Positions 8,986-19,400 of a stretch of DNA of 64,000 bases are shown here, one piece after another. The notes beneath the pieces were generated by a model. That model did no database searches and had not been told where the DNA came from. It saw nothing but the letters and a program-made list of their open reading frames with translations. The number at the start of each line of letters is the position of its first letter. Position 1 is the first letter of the stretch. This DNA is from Phormidium tenue FACHB-886 (GTDB lineage Bacteria; Cyanobacteriota; Cyanobacteriia; Elainellales; Elainellaceae): the NCBI RefSeq assembly GCF_014764505.1, contig NZ_JACXWX010000024.1, positions 19,337 through 83,336 on the forward strand. The letters run 5' to 3'. Made by a program: the position numbers and the translations under genes.

Positions 8986-10989
8986 ATGGTCAAGCGATCT
9001 CTCCGGGCCTCATCTTCTGGGATGCAACAAGCAAAGCGTGCTTTTGCTTACAAAGGATGGACTCAAGAAAATTTGGCGGGGGAAGTAGGGTTAAAGACGC
9101 GCCAATCGGTCTGGCGTTTTTTTACTGGGCAGCCTGTTGAGCGGCAGATTTTTCAAGAGCTTTGCTCGATTCTAGATCTGGATTGGCGAGAAATTGCGAT
9201 CGATCCTCCCGCAGAGTTTCCCGAACCCGGAGAGGTGACTAATGCACCAGTTGCAGACATTGATACTCTAGTGAAACGCGTGAAACTGCAACGCCAGCAC
9301 AAGATCCAAGACCAGTGCGGTACCTTGCAGCTGTTGAACCTCAGCCACCCTGTCAAAATCGATGACCTCTATATAAACGTCAACATCGTAGAAGAAATTC
9401 CGAGCCAGCAGTGGTTAGAGTTAGCTGACCTGCAACGCATCACGCCCCAAGAGTGCGATCGCTCTAGCTTAGAAGCCGTGTCTCAGACTCAAATAGCGGG
9501 CGTGAAAGCGGTCGAAATCTACTCGAAGCTGCGAGTGTTAGGGAAGCCAGGGGCAGGTAAAACTACTTTCTTGCAGCATCTAGCGATTCGGTGCAACCAA
9601 GGTAGCTTTGCGGCCAATCGAGTTCCAATTTTTGTCAGCTTGAGCGATTTTGCTGATGAATCTAGAGCAGCAGGTGAGTTGAGCTTACTCAGCTATATTT
9701 CTGACGACTTTCGCACTTCGGGTATTTCAGACCTATCTGTGCTTGAAACTCTATTGCAAGAAGGCAGAGTGTTGCTGTTGCTAGATGGGTTAGATGAAGT
9801 GCTTGAGCAGGATTGTAAAGCGGTTGTCAATGAAATTCGCCGCCTTTCTGAAAAGTATCAACAGAATCTGTTTGTCGTGACTTGCCGCACAGCAGCTAAA
9901 GCGCTTAACCTCAGACGTTTCACAGATGTGGAGATAGCTCCGTTCACGCAAGACCAAATTGTGGCGTTTGCCCAAAAGTGGTTTACAGCCTTGACGAAGA
10001 CCACGTTTCAAGGTGGGCAGGCACAAGCAGTTCAGTTCGTCCAGCAGCTAGGATTACCTGAAAACATCCCGGTGCGAAACCTTACTATGACGCCGCTGTT
10101 TCTCCATCTTGCCTGCTGGATTTTCTATCATCAGGGAAAATTTCCTGCTAAACGAGCGGAATTTTATAAGCAATGTCTAGAGCTTTTGCTCAGCAAATGG
10201 GACGAAACGAAAGGCATTGAGCGTGACGAGATGTATCACGGTTTTTTACTGCCCCAAAAGCTTAAGCTGCTGAGCCAAGTTGCAACAGTCACGTTTGAGC
10301 AAGGGCATTACTTTTTTGAACGACAAGCCATTGAACAACAGATTGGTGACTACATCCGCGATCTACCCAATGCTGCGATCGAGCCAGAGGAATTGCAATT
10401 AGACAGTGAAGGGATACTCAAGGCGATCGAGCTACAGCATGGAGTGTTGGCAGAACGGGTACAAGGAATTTTCTCTTTCGGCGATCAGGTCTTTCAAGAA
10501 TATTTTACCGCTCGAAAGATCGTTGCTAGCCACAATCTGCAAGCATCTAATCGAGCATTAGAACAGCTAGTCAGCCATGTGACTGAGCCCCGCTGGCGAG
10601 AAATCTTTTTGTTAACCGTTGCCATGCTGCGAAGTGCAGATTCTCTAGTGCAGTTGATGAAGCAAGAGATCGATGCGATCGTGGCTCAAGATCCACACCT
10701 GCAAAAATTTCTAACCTGGGCAAGCCACAAATCTCTTGCTGCGCCTCCTCAGGCTGCTGCTACCCGCACCAACCAACATCGCAACACTCAGAATGGCTGG
10801 CACTTCAGCTCAGAGCAGCAAGAAATATTGCAACGATACTATGATGCCATTCAATTGTTGCTCGACTGCCTCAATAGCAACTGCGAAGTGACCGCTGCCG
10901 TCCGGCAGGAAATTGAAGGCGCTTTGTTATTACCCCAGAAGGAACTTGAGGAGCGAGAATGGAGTAATTCTGAGAAGCAATTTGGGTGA
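8986..10989 (+). CDS. HTH-NACHT STAND ATPase (NLR-like)
   Basis: A 667-residue signal-transduction ATPase of the NACHT group. The N-terminus (1-75) is a compact DNA-binding-like domain common in cyanobacterial NACHT proteins (KGWTQENLAGEVGLKTRQSV). Walker A is GKPGAGKTT (about 186-194), Walker B is VLLLLDGLDEV (about 262-272) and a sensor-1 segment is FVVTCRTA (about 296-303). A helical C-terminal half follows (winged-helix and a tail about 590-667) without obvious WD40, TPR or LRR repeats. Related bacterial NACHT proteins are anti-phage sensors, while many cyanobacterial ones are uncharacterised. It is single-copy and divergent from an XRE-kinase operon, and no nuclease or toxin domain is fused. 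The effector is not identifiable. Confidence 0.9.
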   Translation: MVKRSLRASSSGMQQAKRAFAYKGWTQENLAGEVGLKTRQSVWRFFTGQPVERQIFQELCSILDLDWREIAIDPPAEFPEPGEVTNAPVADIDTLVKRVKLQRQHKIQDQCGTLQLLNLSHPVKIDDLYINVNIVEEIPSQQWLELADLQRITPQECDRSSLEAVSQTQIAGVKAVEIYSKLRVLGKPGAGKTTFLQHLAIRCNQGSFAANRVPIFVSLSDFADESRAAGELSLLSYISDDFRTSGISDLSVLETLLQEGRVLLLLDGLDEVLEQDCKAVVNEIRRLSEKYQQNLFVVTCRTAAKALNLRRFTDVEIAPFTQDQIVAFAQKWFTALTKTTFQGGQAQAVQFVQQLGLPENIPVRNLTMTPLFLHLACWIFYHQGKFPAKRAEFYKQCLELLLSKWDETKGIERDEMYHGFLLPQKLKLLSQVATVTFEQGHYFFERQAIEQQIGDYIRDLPNAAIEPEELQLDSEGILKAIELQHGVLAERVQGIFSFGDQVFQEYFTARKIVASHNLQASNRALEQLVSHVTEPRWREIFLLTVAMLRSADSLVQLMKQEIDAIVAQDPHLQKFLTWASHKSLAAPPQAAATRTNQHRNTQNGWHFSSEQQEILQRYYDAIQLLLDCLNSNCEVTAAVRQEIEGALLLPQKELEEREWSNSEKQFG

Positions 10990-11010
10990 TTCGTTACAGC
11001 TATAGATAGT

Positions 11011-11059
11011 GACACGGTTTGAATCACCACACTGTTATTTTTCAACGTCAAACCGTGTC
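11011..11059. terminator. Bidirectional hairpin between convergent genes
   Basis: A perfect 12-bp inverted repeat (GACACGGTTTGA at 11011-11022, complement at 11048-11059) with a 25-base spacer. It sits between the convergent NACHT and Mn-catalase genes. The long loop and weak T-runs make termination plausible but not certain. Confidence 0.5.
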
Positions 11060-11072
11060 TGTTGTTTAAGCG

Positions 11073-11768
11073 TTATGAACGATCGCCTACTGGGTCAGCA
11101 ACGTACGTGAAATTGGGTTCGGAGTTCCAAGGACCGCGATCATCCTCACCAGTCTGCCCATTGCTTGACAGGTTGTAGTAGAGAGCCACAGTTTCATCGG
11201 GCTGAACATTGCCAAACATTGGATCAGTCAATTTGCCCATAGAATCCAATGCCTTCATGAACATTTGGGTATGAGAAATTTCGCGGGTTAGCAGATGAAC
11301 CAGCGTCTTTTCGGTGTCTTTATCAGGTGCAAGCTTGATCAAGGCTTCGTAGGTTTGGCGTGCTCCCGCTTCGGCAGCAATATTGGCTCGTAAATCACGC
11401 ACGACATCGCCGCCTTCATTCAAATAGCTGGCCGTCCAAGCATTGCCCTGACTATCTAAAAAGTGGGGACCCATACCGCGTACCGCAAACAATGAACTCT
11501 TGTAAGCATCCGTTTGGTCGACGTTTTTGGTATGCGCTTCGATCAGCTTACCAACCATTTCTAAATGTCCAAACTCTTCTAACGCAATGTCTTGCAGCAT
11601 ATCCCGGATGCCAGCATTTTCCACATGAAATGACTGCACCCAATACTGCAAGGCGGCAGATAGTTCACCCGTTGCACCACCAAATTGCTCTAACAAAAGT
11701 TGAGCAAACCGAGGATTTGGCTCACCAATTTTGACAGCATGAATTGGCTCCTTTTTATGAAAAAACAT
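11073..11768 (-). CDS. Manganese catalase
   Basis: A 231-residue non-haem catalase of the ferritin-like Mn-catalase family, which disproportionates hydrogen peroxide at a dimanganese centre. Metal-ligand motifs are visible in order: GELSAALQYWVQSF (Glu), ALEEFGHLEMVG (E-x-x-H), then AAEAGARQTYEAL (Glu) and REISHTQMFMKAL (E-x-x-H), as expected of a four-helix bundle. The C-terminus is short and lacks the long tail of some homologues. There is no signal peptide, so it is cytoplasmic. A purine-rich TAGGAGGAATTTATTC stretch gives a strong ribosome-binding site upstream of the ATG at 11768. It is transcribed towards the NACHT gene and followed by a hairpin. Confidence 0.95.
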   Translation of the reverse strand: MFFHKKEPIHAVKIGEPNPRFAQLLLEQFGGATGELSAALQYWVQSFHVENAGIRDMLQDIALEEFGHLEMVGKLIEAHTKNVDQTDAYKSSLFAVRGMGPHFLDSQGNAWTASYLNEGGDVVRDLRANIAAEAGARQTYEALIKLAPDKDTEKTLVHLLTREISHTQMFMKALDSMGKLTDPMFGNVQPDETVALYYNLSSNGQTGEDDRGPWNSEPNFTYVADPVGDRS

Positions 11769-12019
11769 GAATAAATTCCTCCTAATTGAGTAGTGGTCTT
11801 GGACGCTTTTTACCTTACCCTTCTATTTGCGCGATCTTTCATCCTTTATTCCTCATCCTTTAGAGCAAGGTTTTTTTGGGCGATCGCGCAAATAGTTCTC
11901 CACTCTCAGGGCAGGGTGAAAATGATTAGCATTGAAATTGAACGAACGTTTGAGAACAAAAAGACTGATTAAATCTTTTTAAGTTTGCTCCATGCCTACT
12001 TAGTTAGTCACTTAGTTGT

Positions 12020-12877
12020 TCACTTAGTGATTTCTGCCTGTAGGGGAGGCATCACTACTTTTTGGGCTAACCCTAGTACTTTCAGGCTTTGAATTGCCCA
12101 CCATGTAATATCCACTTGCCACCACTTCCAGCCAGCCTTTGCTACTTTGGGGTAGGCGTGATGGTTGTTATGCCACCCTTCTCCAAACGTGAGTAAAGCT
12201 GCCCACCAGAGATTCCGCGACCCATCTTCGGTTTCAAAAGTACGATCGCCAATCAAATGCGTAGCGGAGTTGATCAACCAGGTCGTGTGCCAGAGCAACA
12301 CCACTCGCACAAACATCCCATAGACGACGAATGACCAGCCTCCCACTGCATACAGCAGGAGTCCTAGTGGCAGTTGCAACAGTAGGAAATAGCGATCGAG
12401 CCAGGTGTAAAACGGATCGCGTGCCAAGTCAGGCGCATATTTACGATAGGTTTCAGTCGCAAAGAATTCAGCGCGAGGGTACATAATCCAAAGCATGTGA
12501 CTCCACCAAAATCCCCGTTGAGCGGAGTAAGGATCTTTATCAACATCTTCGGTAAAGGCGTGATGTAAGCGATGCCCAGCGACCCAAAAGATGGGACCCC
12601 CTTGCAGGGCAAGTGCCCCTAGAAGCGTGAAGGTATATTCCAGCGCCTTGGGAACCTGGAGGCTACGATGCGTTAGCAACCGGTGATAGCCCAAACAAAT
12701 GCCAATGCTGCCAAAAAGCCAATGAAGCAGGATCATCACCCCCAGAGCGGGCCAAGAAAAAAACCAGGGGGCAAGCAGTGCTAGAGCATGAACAGTGCTG
12801 AAAAAGGCGACATTCCTCCAGCTTAATATAAGCGGTTGCTCGCCTGTTGAGGCAGAGCTTAACGATTGAACAGTCAC
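12020..12877 (-). CDS. desC: Acyl-lipid delta-9 fatty acid desaturase
   Basis: A 285-residue integral membrane di-iron desaturase. All three histidine boxes are present: HRLLTH (H-x4-H, about 65-70), HRLHH (about 104-108) and HNNHH (about 238-242, within GEGWHNNHHAYP). Hydrophobic segments flank them (FFSTVHALALLAPWFF, LGVMILLHWLFGSIGICLGYH and two near 165-195). Proteins of this type introduce the first double bond into acyl chains of thylakoid and plasma-membrane lipids, using ferredoxin. It could also be named acyl-CoA desaturase by homology, but in cyanobacteria the substrate is a glycerolipid. It lies just upstream of the catalase on the same strand with a 250-base gap, so it probably has its own promoter. 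Confidence 0.95.
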   Translation of the reverse strand: MTVQSLSSASTGEQPLILSWRNVAFFSTVHALALLAPWFFSWPALGVMILLHWLFGSIGICLGYHRLLTHRSLQVPKALEYTFTLLGALALQGGPIFWVAGHRLHHAFTEDVDKDPYSAQRGFWWSHMLWIMYPRAEFFATETYRKYAPDLARDPFYTWLDRYFLLLQLPLGLLLYAVGGWSFVVYGMFVRVVLLWHTTWLINSATHLIGDRTFETEDGSRNLWWAALLTFGEGWHNNHHAYPKVAKAGWKWWQVDITWWAIQSLKVLGLAQKVVMPPLQAEITK

Positions 12878-12922
12878 AAATTCTCCTTTGAAGAAAGTCT
12901 GGTTAACGACTTTTGTCTTAGC

Positions 12923-13132
12923 TCAGGCTGCACGCAAATCTGCTTCATTGAGCAATACCATCGTTTCTGCCCCTACTCTGCCAAAAACAGGCTCTAGCCC
13001 CAACGGCATCTTGACGAGATATGCCCAAGTTCCAGCATGAGGTTCGTAGCTTTGCACAATGCCCTCCCCACCAACAAAGCGAACCCATTGCATCAGACGA
13101 AATCTAGGTCGCTCGATCAAGGCTGCAGTCAT
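12923..13132 (-). CDS. Small conserved cyanobacterial protein
   Basis: A 69-residue protein with no recognised domain. The central part (QWVRFVGGEGIVQSYEPHAGTWAYLVKM) suggests a small beta-barrel of the SH3-like type, and short proteins of this kind occur in other cyanobacteria. It is encoded 45 bases upstream of the desaturase on the same strand, so the two may be co-transcribed. The ATG is at 13132. Role unknown. Confidence 0.65.
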   Translation of the reverse strand: MTAALIERPRFRLMQWVRFVGGEGIVQSYEPHAGTWAYLVKMPLGLEPVFGRVGAETMVLLNEADLRAA

Positions 13133-13364
13133 TAATCAGACTCCTCTAACTCTTGTTTATGCTTTCTACTAAAACAGAAAGCATCAAAAGCGTTTTGTAT
13201 CTTCCTGGGTAAAGAAGCTAAGCACTACCTACAACTTTTGAATGTTTTAGCGATGTTTGTATAAGTTATACAAACATCAAACATTTACTCAGGCATGATC
13301 TTCAACTGCTGAACCTTATGCTTATTCTGGCTACTTATCCTGACTAAGATGAAAGACATTAATG

Positions 13365-13400
13365 TCTGTATTCGAAATCAGGTCTGTATTCGAAATCAGG
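13365..13400. repeat. Perfect 18-bp tandem duplication
   Basis: TCTGTATTCGAAATCAGG occurs twice head to tail (13365-13382 and 13383-13400) in the leader region of the DUF1830 gene, about 100 bases before its start codon. Confidence 0.9.
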
Positions 13401-13498
13401 GAAGATATCTTGTTCAATCGAATCTTTCGTAGATAGTGATGGTACTGTGTGCGATCGCCCCAAAGCTTCAATGGTCACGCTCTACAACACTTATTACG

Positions 13499-13792
13499 AT
13501 GAGTCAAATTCTAGATAGTCTGCCTGCTGATTGTGCCAACCGTATTCTCTGCTGCTACGTAAATGACCCTTCCAAAATTAAGATTGCTCGAATCACAAAC
13601 ATCTCAAATTGGTACTTTGAGCGTGTTGTTTTTCCAGGAGAGAGGCTTCTGTTTGAAGCGTTACCAGAGGCTCAGCTCGAAATATACATTTCGGGGTTTT
13701 CTGCTGTTGTTCTAGTCGAGGTTATGACTTGCGATCGCTTGGCTTTCAAAAGTTCACAAGCTCAACAAAATCACATTGCTCAGCACAACTAA
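13499..13792 (+). CDS. DUF1830 protein
   Basis: A roughly 97-residue protein of the DUF1830 family, restricted mainly to cyanobacteria. The diagnostic core RILCCYVNDPSKIKIARITNI followed by NWYFERVVFPGERLLFEA and AQLEIY is complete. I place the start at ATG 13499 (MSQILDSLPAD), because the in-frame extension back to 13436 contains an unrelated sequence and a HIP1 site. It converges on the RNA-binding protein gene and shares a hairpin terminator with it. Function unknown. Confidence 0.88.
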   Translation: MSQILDSLPADCANRILCCYVNDPSKIKIARITNISNWYFERVVFPGERLLFEALPEAQLEIYISGFSAVVLVEVMTCDRLAFKSSQAQQNHIAQHN

Positions 13793-13885
13793 AACTTACG
13801 TCGTTCAACGGGTGAACGCAGAGAACCAGCTTTTGTTGAAGCAAAAAGGTTGTTTTTTGAAGAAACGAAGGAATGTATCAAAATA

Positions 13886-13917
13886 TAGGACGGGTTAACG
13901 ACAATTAACCCGTCCTA
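13886..13917. terminator. Hairpin terminator, DUF1830 / RRM gene
   Basis: A perfect 13-bp inverted repeat (TAGGACGGGTTAA and its complement) with a 6-base loop, between two convergent genes. Reading the minus strand, the stem is followed by TATTTTGAT, so it should end the RNA-binding-protein transcript. On the plus strand the tail is weaker. Confidence 0.8.
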
Positions 13918-13978
13918 CTGAAGAGGTTAATGCTTCAGTTGAGCCTAACCCTTCCTGCGTTCAATTGTGCCTAACGGC

Positions 13979-14278
13979 TTAGTAGCTGCGAGAGAAGCTA
14001 TCTCGGCGATTGCCACCACCAGATGAACTTCTGTCTTCACGGGGTTTAGCTTTATTGACCTTTAGATCGCGTCCCATCCACTCAGCACCGTCTAGTGCAT
14101 CAATGGCAGACTGTTCTTCAGTCTCTGTCCCCATTTCCACAAAACCGAAACCACGTAGCCGACCCGTCTCACGATCGGTCGGGAGCTGAACACGTTTGAC
14201 TGAGCCGTATTCTGCAAACACAGCCGTCATATCAGCTTCTGTAACCTCATAGGACAGGTTACCCACATAAATTGACAT
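13979..14278 (-). CDS. rbp: RRM-type RNA-binding protein
   Basis: A 99-residue protein with one RNA-recognition motif. RNP2 is IYVGNL (residues 3-8) and RNP1 is RGFGFVEM (about 43-50). A short Ser/Gly/Arg-rich tail follows (SSSGGGNRRDSFSRSY), like the shorter glycine tails of cyanobacterial Rbp proteins. These proteins bind U-rich RNA, many are cold-induced, and some help localise photosystem mRNAs. A 120-base leader precedes the gene without another coding region, and long 5' leaders are common in this family. It is followed by a hairpin terminator. Confidence 0.95.
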   Translation of the reverse strand: MSIYVGNLSYEVTEADMTAVFAEYGSVKRVQLPTDRETGRLRGFGFVEMGTETEEQSAIDALDGAEWMGRDLKVNKAKPREDRSSSGGGNRRDSFSRSY

Positions 14279-14503
14279 AAACTAATCTCCAAGAAAGAAA
14301 TGCAGAGAGCGAGATTTCGGAGAGAAGCCCGTCAATACCAAATGTAGAAAAACGTTCAATAGTTGAAACAAACACTACAACCGATTCTTAGTCTCAGCTA
14401 CTATCATAGCGCATTAAAGGATAGTCGGTGTCATAACTGTTATATTGCTCTCACCGCCATTCAACAAATCGCCCAAAAGCCCTAAGTCTCTGATTGCTCA
14501 AGT

Positions 14504-16381
14504 CTAAAAGCTCAGTAATGGAAGTTCAAGCGTGAAATGAAGCTGCCCTGCTGTGCCTTCAACGGCGATCGTACTGCCCAGATGTTTGATTAGCTTCTGC
14601 ACCAGTGCTAGCCCTAGCCCAGTGCCACCTTGCTTCCAGGGATCAGCATTCGGAATTCGATAGAACTTATCAAAAATATGAGTGAGTTCATTGGCAGAAA
14701 TTTTCTCACTTGTATTGCTGATTTGAATCTGTATTGAATCTGGCTGTGCCTGGATCGTGACTGTGATTTGTCCGTTTTGAGGCGTGTATTTGCAGGCATT
14801 GTTAAACAACTCTGTCAAAATTCGCTCCAAGGTTGCCGGATTGGATATCAAAATAGGCAAAGTTGAGGGGAGATCTATCTGAAATGTTTGCTGGCGATCG
14901 CGCGCCCGCTCGTGGAAAGGGGCAACCACTTGCGGAAGCCAGTCATGTAGCCGGATGGGTTCCATGCTTAGAGGATGTTCACCTGCCTCAAATCGCTGGA
15001 GATCTAGCAAATCATTAATCAAGCTAATTTCTCGATTGCACTCCGTATCTGAAATGTTGAGATATCGATCGACCGTATTTCTTTTTTCTAATTTTGTCGC
15101 CTCTTCAACAGCAGCTCGCTCTTGCTCAAGCGCAATTTTTAACATCCGAAGTGCCATTCTGATGTTGGTAACGGGGGAACGCAGTTCATGAGACGTGGTG
15201 CTGAGAAAACTATCTTTGAGCTGGTCAAGTTTTTTCATCTCCTGAATCTGAACTTGCGAAGCTTGATAGAGCCGAGCCTGCCGAATTGCGATCGCGCACT
15301 GGTTTGTAACCTGCTGCACCAGCCGAATTTCTGACTCACTAAAGGCATCCTGCTGGGGCTTAAATAGCCATAGGTCTCCCAATACGCCCTGATCGTCGAC
15401 AATGGGACAAGCCAGAATCGTAAAATGACGAGTTAAGTTGCGATCAATTTCACAAAACTGAAAGTACTCACCTTGCAGAAGCTGGCGATAGGTTTCGGGC
15501 AAAGTTGCCATCGAAACTATCTGTCCTAACGATGAAGGGGAACAGGCGACTCCCCCAGCCTCGGATGTGAATTCATAGCGAACTGTAGATGTGGCTACGT
15601 CGAGGTCATACAGCGCCGCATCGCAGCAAATCAAACCGAGTACGATCGCTAATTCCTGTACTACCGTCTGTAGAATCTGGCTTTCATCCAAACTATCCCG
15701 TACTTTATCGGTAATTCGCTTTAGACCCGCCTCAAAATCAAGCGCCTGCTGTAACTCAGCCGTACGCTCTTGCACCTGTCGTTCTAGCTCGGAATTGAGG
15801 GTTTCTAAAAGCCGTTCGACTTGCTTGCGCTCGGTGATGTCGCGCAGCAGCCACCGCAGGCTAGCGATCTGACCGGCTGCATTGCGAACTACAGCCACCG
15901 TTAGCGCTGCATCGAAGGGCGATCGCTGGGATGAGCGCAGACGAATCTGCCAATCTTGCAGCTTGTCTAACTCCTGCAATCGATCCAGTGTTCGATGAAA
16001 TGCGGCGCGATCGGGCTGATCAATAAAAATCAGCAGCGGCTTGCCGACTAGAAACTCCTGTGAAACATTGAGGAGAGCTGCGATCGCATTATTGGCTTCC
16101 TCAATTCTGCCATTGGCATCTGTGACCAGATAGCCATCCGGTGCAAACTCAAACAGTTCGCGGTAACGCCGACGTTCCGACTCTACAGCTTGGCGAGTGT
16201 TAACTAACGCTTCATTTTGATGATGCAGTTCTGCCTCAGATGCCTGCAATTCTCCTAAAACCGTCTGAAGCTCCTCCAGTGTTTTTAATAAAAGCGTTTG
16301 CTGCGATGCAGGTAGATCGTTTGCCTGTTGTTGCAGTACCCATGCTCTTTGATACACCGCCTTCAACTGTGGGGATACCAT
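14504..16381 (-). CDS. PAS-GAF sensor histidine kinase
   Basis: A 625-residue cytoplasmic kinase. A coiled-coil head (about 15-70) leads to a PAS domain (about 70-190, YRELFEFAPDGYLVTDANGRIEEAN, ending in RDITERKQVE), a second coiled coil (ELERQVQERTAELQQAL), a GAF domain (about 215-375), HisKA with FLSTTSHELRSPVTNIRM (about 390-455), and HATPase_c with NNACKYTP, FDKFYRIP and GTGLGLALV (about 505-620). There is no receiver. It is encoded 78 bases downstream of the CheB-CheR kinase fusion on the same strand, suggesting a joint pathway. The cognate response regulator is not adjacent. Confidence 0.93.
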   Translation of the reverse strand: MVSPQLKAVYQRAWVLQQQANDLPASQQTLLLKTLEELQTVLGELQASEAELHHQNEALVNTRQAVESERRRYRELFEFAPDGYLVTDANGRIEEANNAIAALLNVSQEFLVGKPLLIFIDQPDRAAFHRTLDRLQELDKLQDWQIRLRSSQRSPFDAALTVAVVRNAAGQIASLRWLLRDITERKQVERLLETLNSELERQVQERTAELQQALDFEAGLKRITDKVRDSLDESQILQTVVQELAIVLGLICCDAALYDLDVATSTVRYEFTSEAGGVACSPSSLGQIVSMATLPETYRQLLQGEYFQFCEIDRNLTRHFTILACPIVDDQGVLGDLWLFKPQQDAFSESEIRLVQQVTNQCAIAIRQARLYQASQVQIQEMKKLDQLKDSFLSTTSHELRSPVTNIRMALRMLKIALEQERAAVEEATKLEKRNTVDRYLNISDTECNREISLINDLLDLQRFEAGEHPLSMEPIRLHDWLPQVVAPFHERARDRQQTFQIDLPSTLPILISNPATLERILTELFNNACKYTPQNGQITVTIQAQPDSIQIQISNTSEKISANELTHIFDKFYRIPNADPWKQGGTGLGLALVQKLIKHLGSTIAVEGTAGQLHFTLELPLLSF

Positions 16382-16459
16382 ACGTTAACCCTAGCCTGCT
16401 TAAATAGCGGTTGTTGCCTACATTCTACGCAACACGGGCATAGGATCTGTTCAATCCAT

Positions 16460-19400
16460 CTATTGATCTTGACCCTGCACTTCTTCCTCACTCACTCCTC
16501 CACCCAGGTTTGCCACCATTTGGATCAATTGAACCGGGTTAATCGGTTTAGCCATGTGCATCTGAAACCCAGCATCGATCGCCTGTTGCTGTTCTCGATC
16601 GCTGACATAAGCTGTAATTGCTGCTGCCGGAATCTGCCCTCCAGCTTCCGCGTCCAGCGCTCTCACCTGGCGAATCAGAGCAAACCCATCTTCATCAGGC
16701 ATCCCAATATCAGCCAAAAGCACGTCATATCGACTAGGCTCGCCAGTCAAAGCCTCGATCGCTTCTCTAACCGAAGTAACTGTCTCAACTTCTGCTCCTA
16801 CAGTTTCTAAGATGTACTTCATCAGATCGAGAATAGCTACCTCGTCGTCAACCACCAAAATATGCAAGCCCACTAGTGAGAGAACTTCCTGGTTGATGTA
16901 TTCTGAAGGCTCCTCTGCTGTGGTTTCTAAGTTACTTGGCAGTGTAACCTCTGGAGGCGTTGAGTGGAGAGGAAGGCTCACAGTAACTGTGGTTCCTTGC
17001 CCTTCGCCAGGGCTTTCAGCTCGCACTGTGCCCCCATGCAGTTCCACGATATGCCGAACGATCGCCAAGCCTAAGCCCAACCCCTGGCTTGTTTTAGTTG
17101 TGCTAGAATCGCCTTGACGGAAGCGATCGAATACGTAAGGTAACAACTCTGCCGGGATGCCTTGTCCCGTGTCGCTGACTTGAATTTCAGCATAGGTATG
17201 CACGGGTGCCACTGTGATTTCTACTCGTCCACCGGGGGGGGTGAACTTAATTGCGTTAGAAAGTAAATTCCACAGCACTTGCTGTAAGCGATCGCTATCG
17301 CCCACAATAGTTGCAGTGTTTAGCTGTGGAACGATTTGAATTGTTTTTGCCTCAGCAGCGAGTTGAACCGATTCGATCGTGAGATTCACAAGGGAGACCA
17401 GATCCAGCAGTCTCGTGTTGAGGTGCAGCTTGCCGTTGGTGATGCGGGCAAGATCCAGCATGTCCTCAATCAGTTGAGATTGTGCCCTGGCACTCCGTTC
17501 GATGAATTCTAGCGCCCGGGTGACGGTTGCCTCATCGAGCTGCCGGTTGCGAAGTAGTTGCGACCACCCCAGCATGGCACTTAACGGGTTGCGGAGTTCA
17601 TGGGATAGGTTCGACAAAAATTCATCTTTGGCGCGGTTGGCAGCTTCTGACTGCTGACGAGCAGCCTGTTCCTGGCTCAGGAGTTGCGATCGCTCGGCTT
17701 CAAACTGCTTGCGCTCGGTGCTGTCTTCGATCGCCAACAGAATTCGTTGAGTTTCCCCGGTCTGAATAATCCTCCAGGCATTCAGCAGCATGATTTTGTG
17801 TCCAATCCGCTCAAAATCATGCTCCACCTCAAAGTTTTGCAGATTTGTATTGTTAATCAAAACATCTTCCAGGAGCGACCGCAGTCCGGGAATATTCCAC
17901 TGACCGTTGCCCAAATCAAACAGTAGCGTCTGCGTGGTTTCGGGGGGAGCTACCTGAAACGTGTCATAGAACGCTCGGTTGGCAGTATTCACCCGAAAAT
18001 CAGACTCCAGCACAACCAGCGGCACTTGCACTGTTTCGACGATCGCTTCGGCGTAATTCCGGGCTGCTTCGAGGGTGTCAGCGCTGCGCTTGAGAGCGTC
18101 AATATCCAGCAGCACCAGCACCACGCCATCGATCTGGTTTTCGGTGGTGCGATAGGGTCGCATCCGCAACGTATACCAATGCCCTCCCTGGGTTTGCACT
18201 TCTACCTCCTTCACGCTCAAGGTTTCCAGCACCTCCAATAGCAGCGGCTCTAAGTTTGGAATGTTGAGATTGGCTCTGATGTCGCTCAGGGGGCGTCCGG
18301 CATCCCCCGGAATGAAGTTGAATAAACGCTGTGCCATCGGTGTGAAGCGGCGAATGCGTAAGTCGTTGGTCAACATCAGAATGGGGATGTTGATGCTGCC
18401 AAGCAAATTGGTTAAATCGTTGTTGACCTGGTGCAATTCCCCGTTGCGGCTACGGAGTTCTTCATTCGTGGTGTTTAGTTCTTCGTTGGTTGCCTGTATC
18501 TCTTCTTTGGCAGTTTCTAGCTCCTCATTGGTACTTTGCAGTTCCTCATTGCTTGACAAAATTTCTTCATTGGCAACTTTGAGGTCTTGATTGGTATATT
18601 CCTGCTCTTTAATAATGGCCTGCAAATATTCTTGAGTTGCGGCTCGTTCCTGATTGGCAGCGGCAAGTTCTTCTCTGAGTCGTGCGTTCTCCTGCTCTAA
18701 CTCGCTCTGAGGCATATCAGAATTGCTCGGACTGGGGTTGCTAGCAGGGGGGATGTCTTCAAACAGCACTAAAAAGCGGCGTTCTTCAGTCGGTGGAATT
18801 TTAAAGGGAATCACCTGAAGGTTAACAACTCTAAAGTGTTCACTCTCTTCTAGGCGGAGTCCGTTCTTGATGACAGGCAGTTCTTGCCGCTGGGCTTGAT
18901 AGATAGCAGCCCGTACCTCGACCAGTAAGCCATCCCTTAATAAGTTGAATAGGTTGAGGTTCGCAACTCCAGAGGCCAGTTTTAGATAGCGATCGACGTT
19001 TCCCCGAAATTGCAGCACCTGCATTTTATCGTCAAGTACCGCTCCCACTGGAGCGTAATAGTTAGCAATCAGGTGATCGATCTTTTGCTCTAGGTCAAAT
19101 TCTTCAGTTGGAGCAGAGATTGGCTGGCGATCGTTCGCCTTCGGCAACGGATAGCGGCTAGGAATGAACGAAAATATCGGACGAGTGGCGGTGAGATTCT
19201 TGGCGTAAAGTTTGTATTTTTTCTCGATCAACGTAAAAAAGTCTGACGCTTGACCAATGCTCTCGGAGGTGCCCAGCAGCAGAAAGCCGGTCGGATTAAG
19301 ACTGTAATGGAAGATCGGCATAATCCGCTTTTGCAGCGCATCTCCCAAATAGATCAGCACGTTGCGGCAGCTAATCAAATCAAGATTAGAAAACGGCGGA

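Noticed and set aside
16328..16810. 160-codon plus-strand frame across two kinase genes
   Set aside because: It is antisense to the receiver domain of the CheB-CheR kinase and to the start of the next gene, both certain; its sequence is Leu/Ser/His-rich and meaningless.
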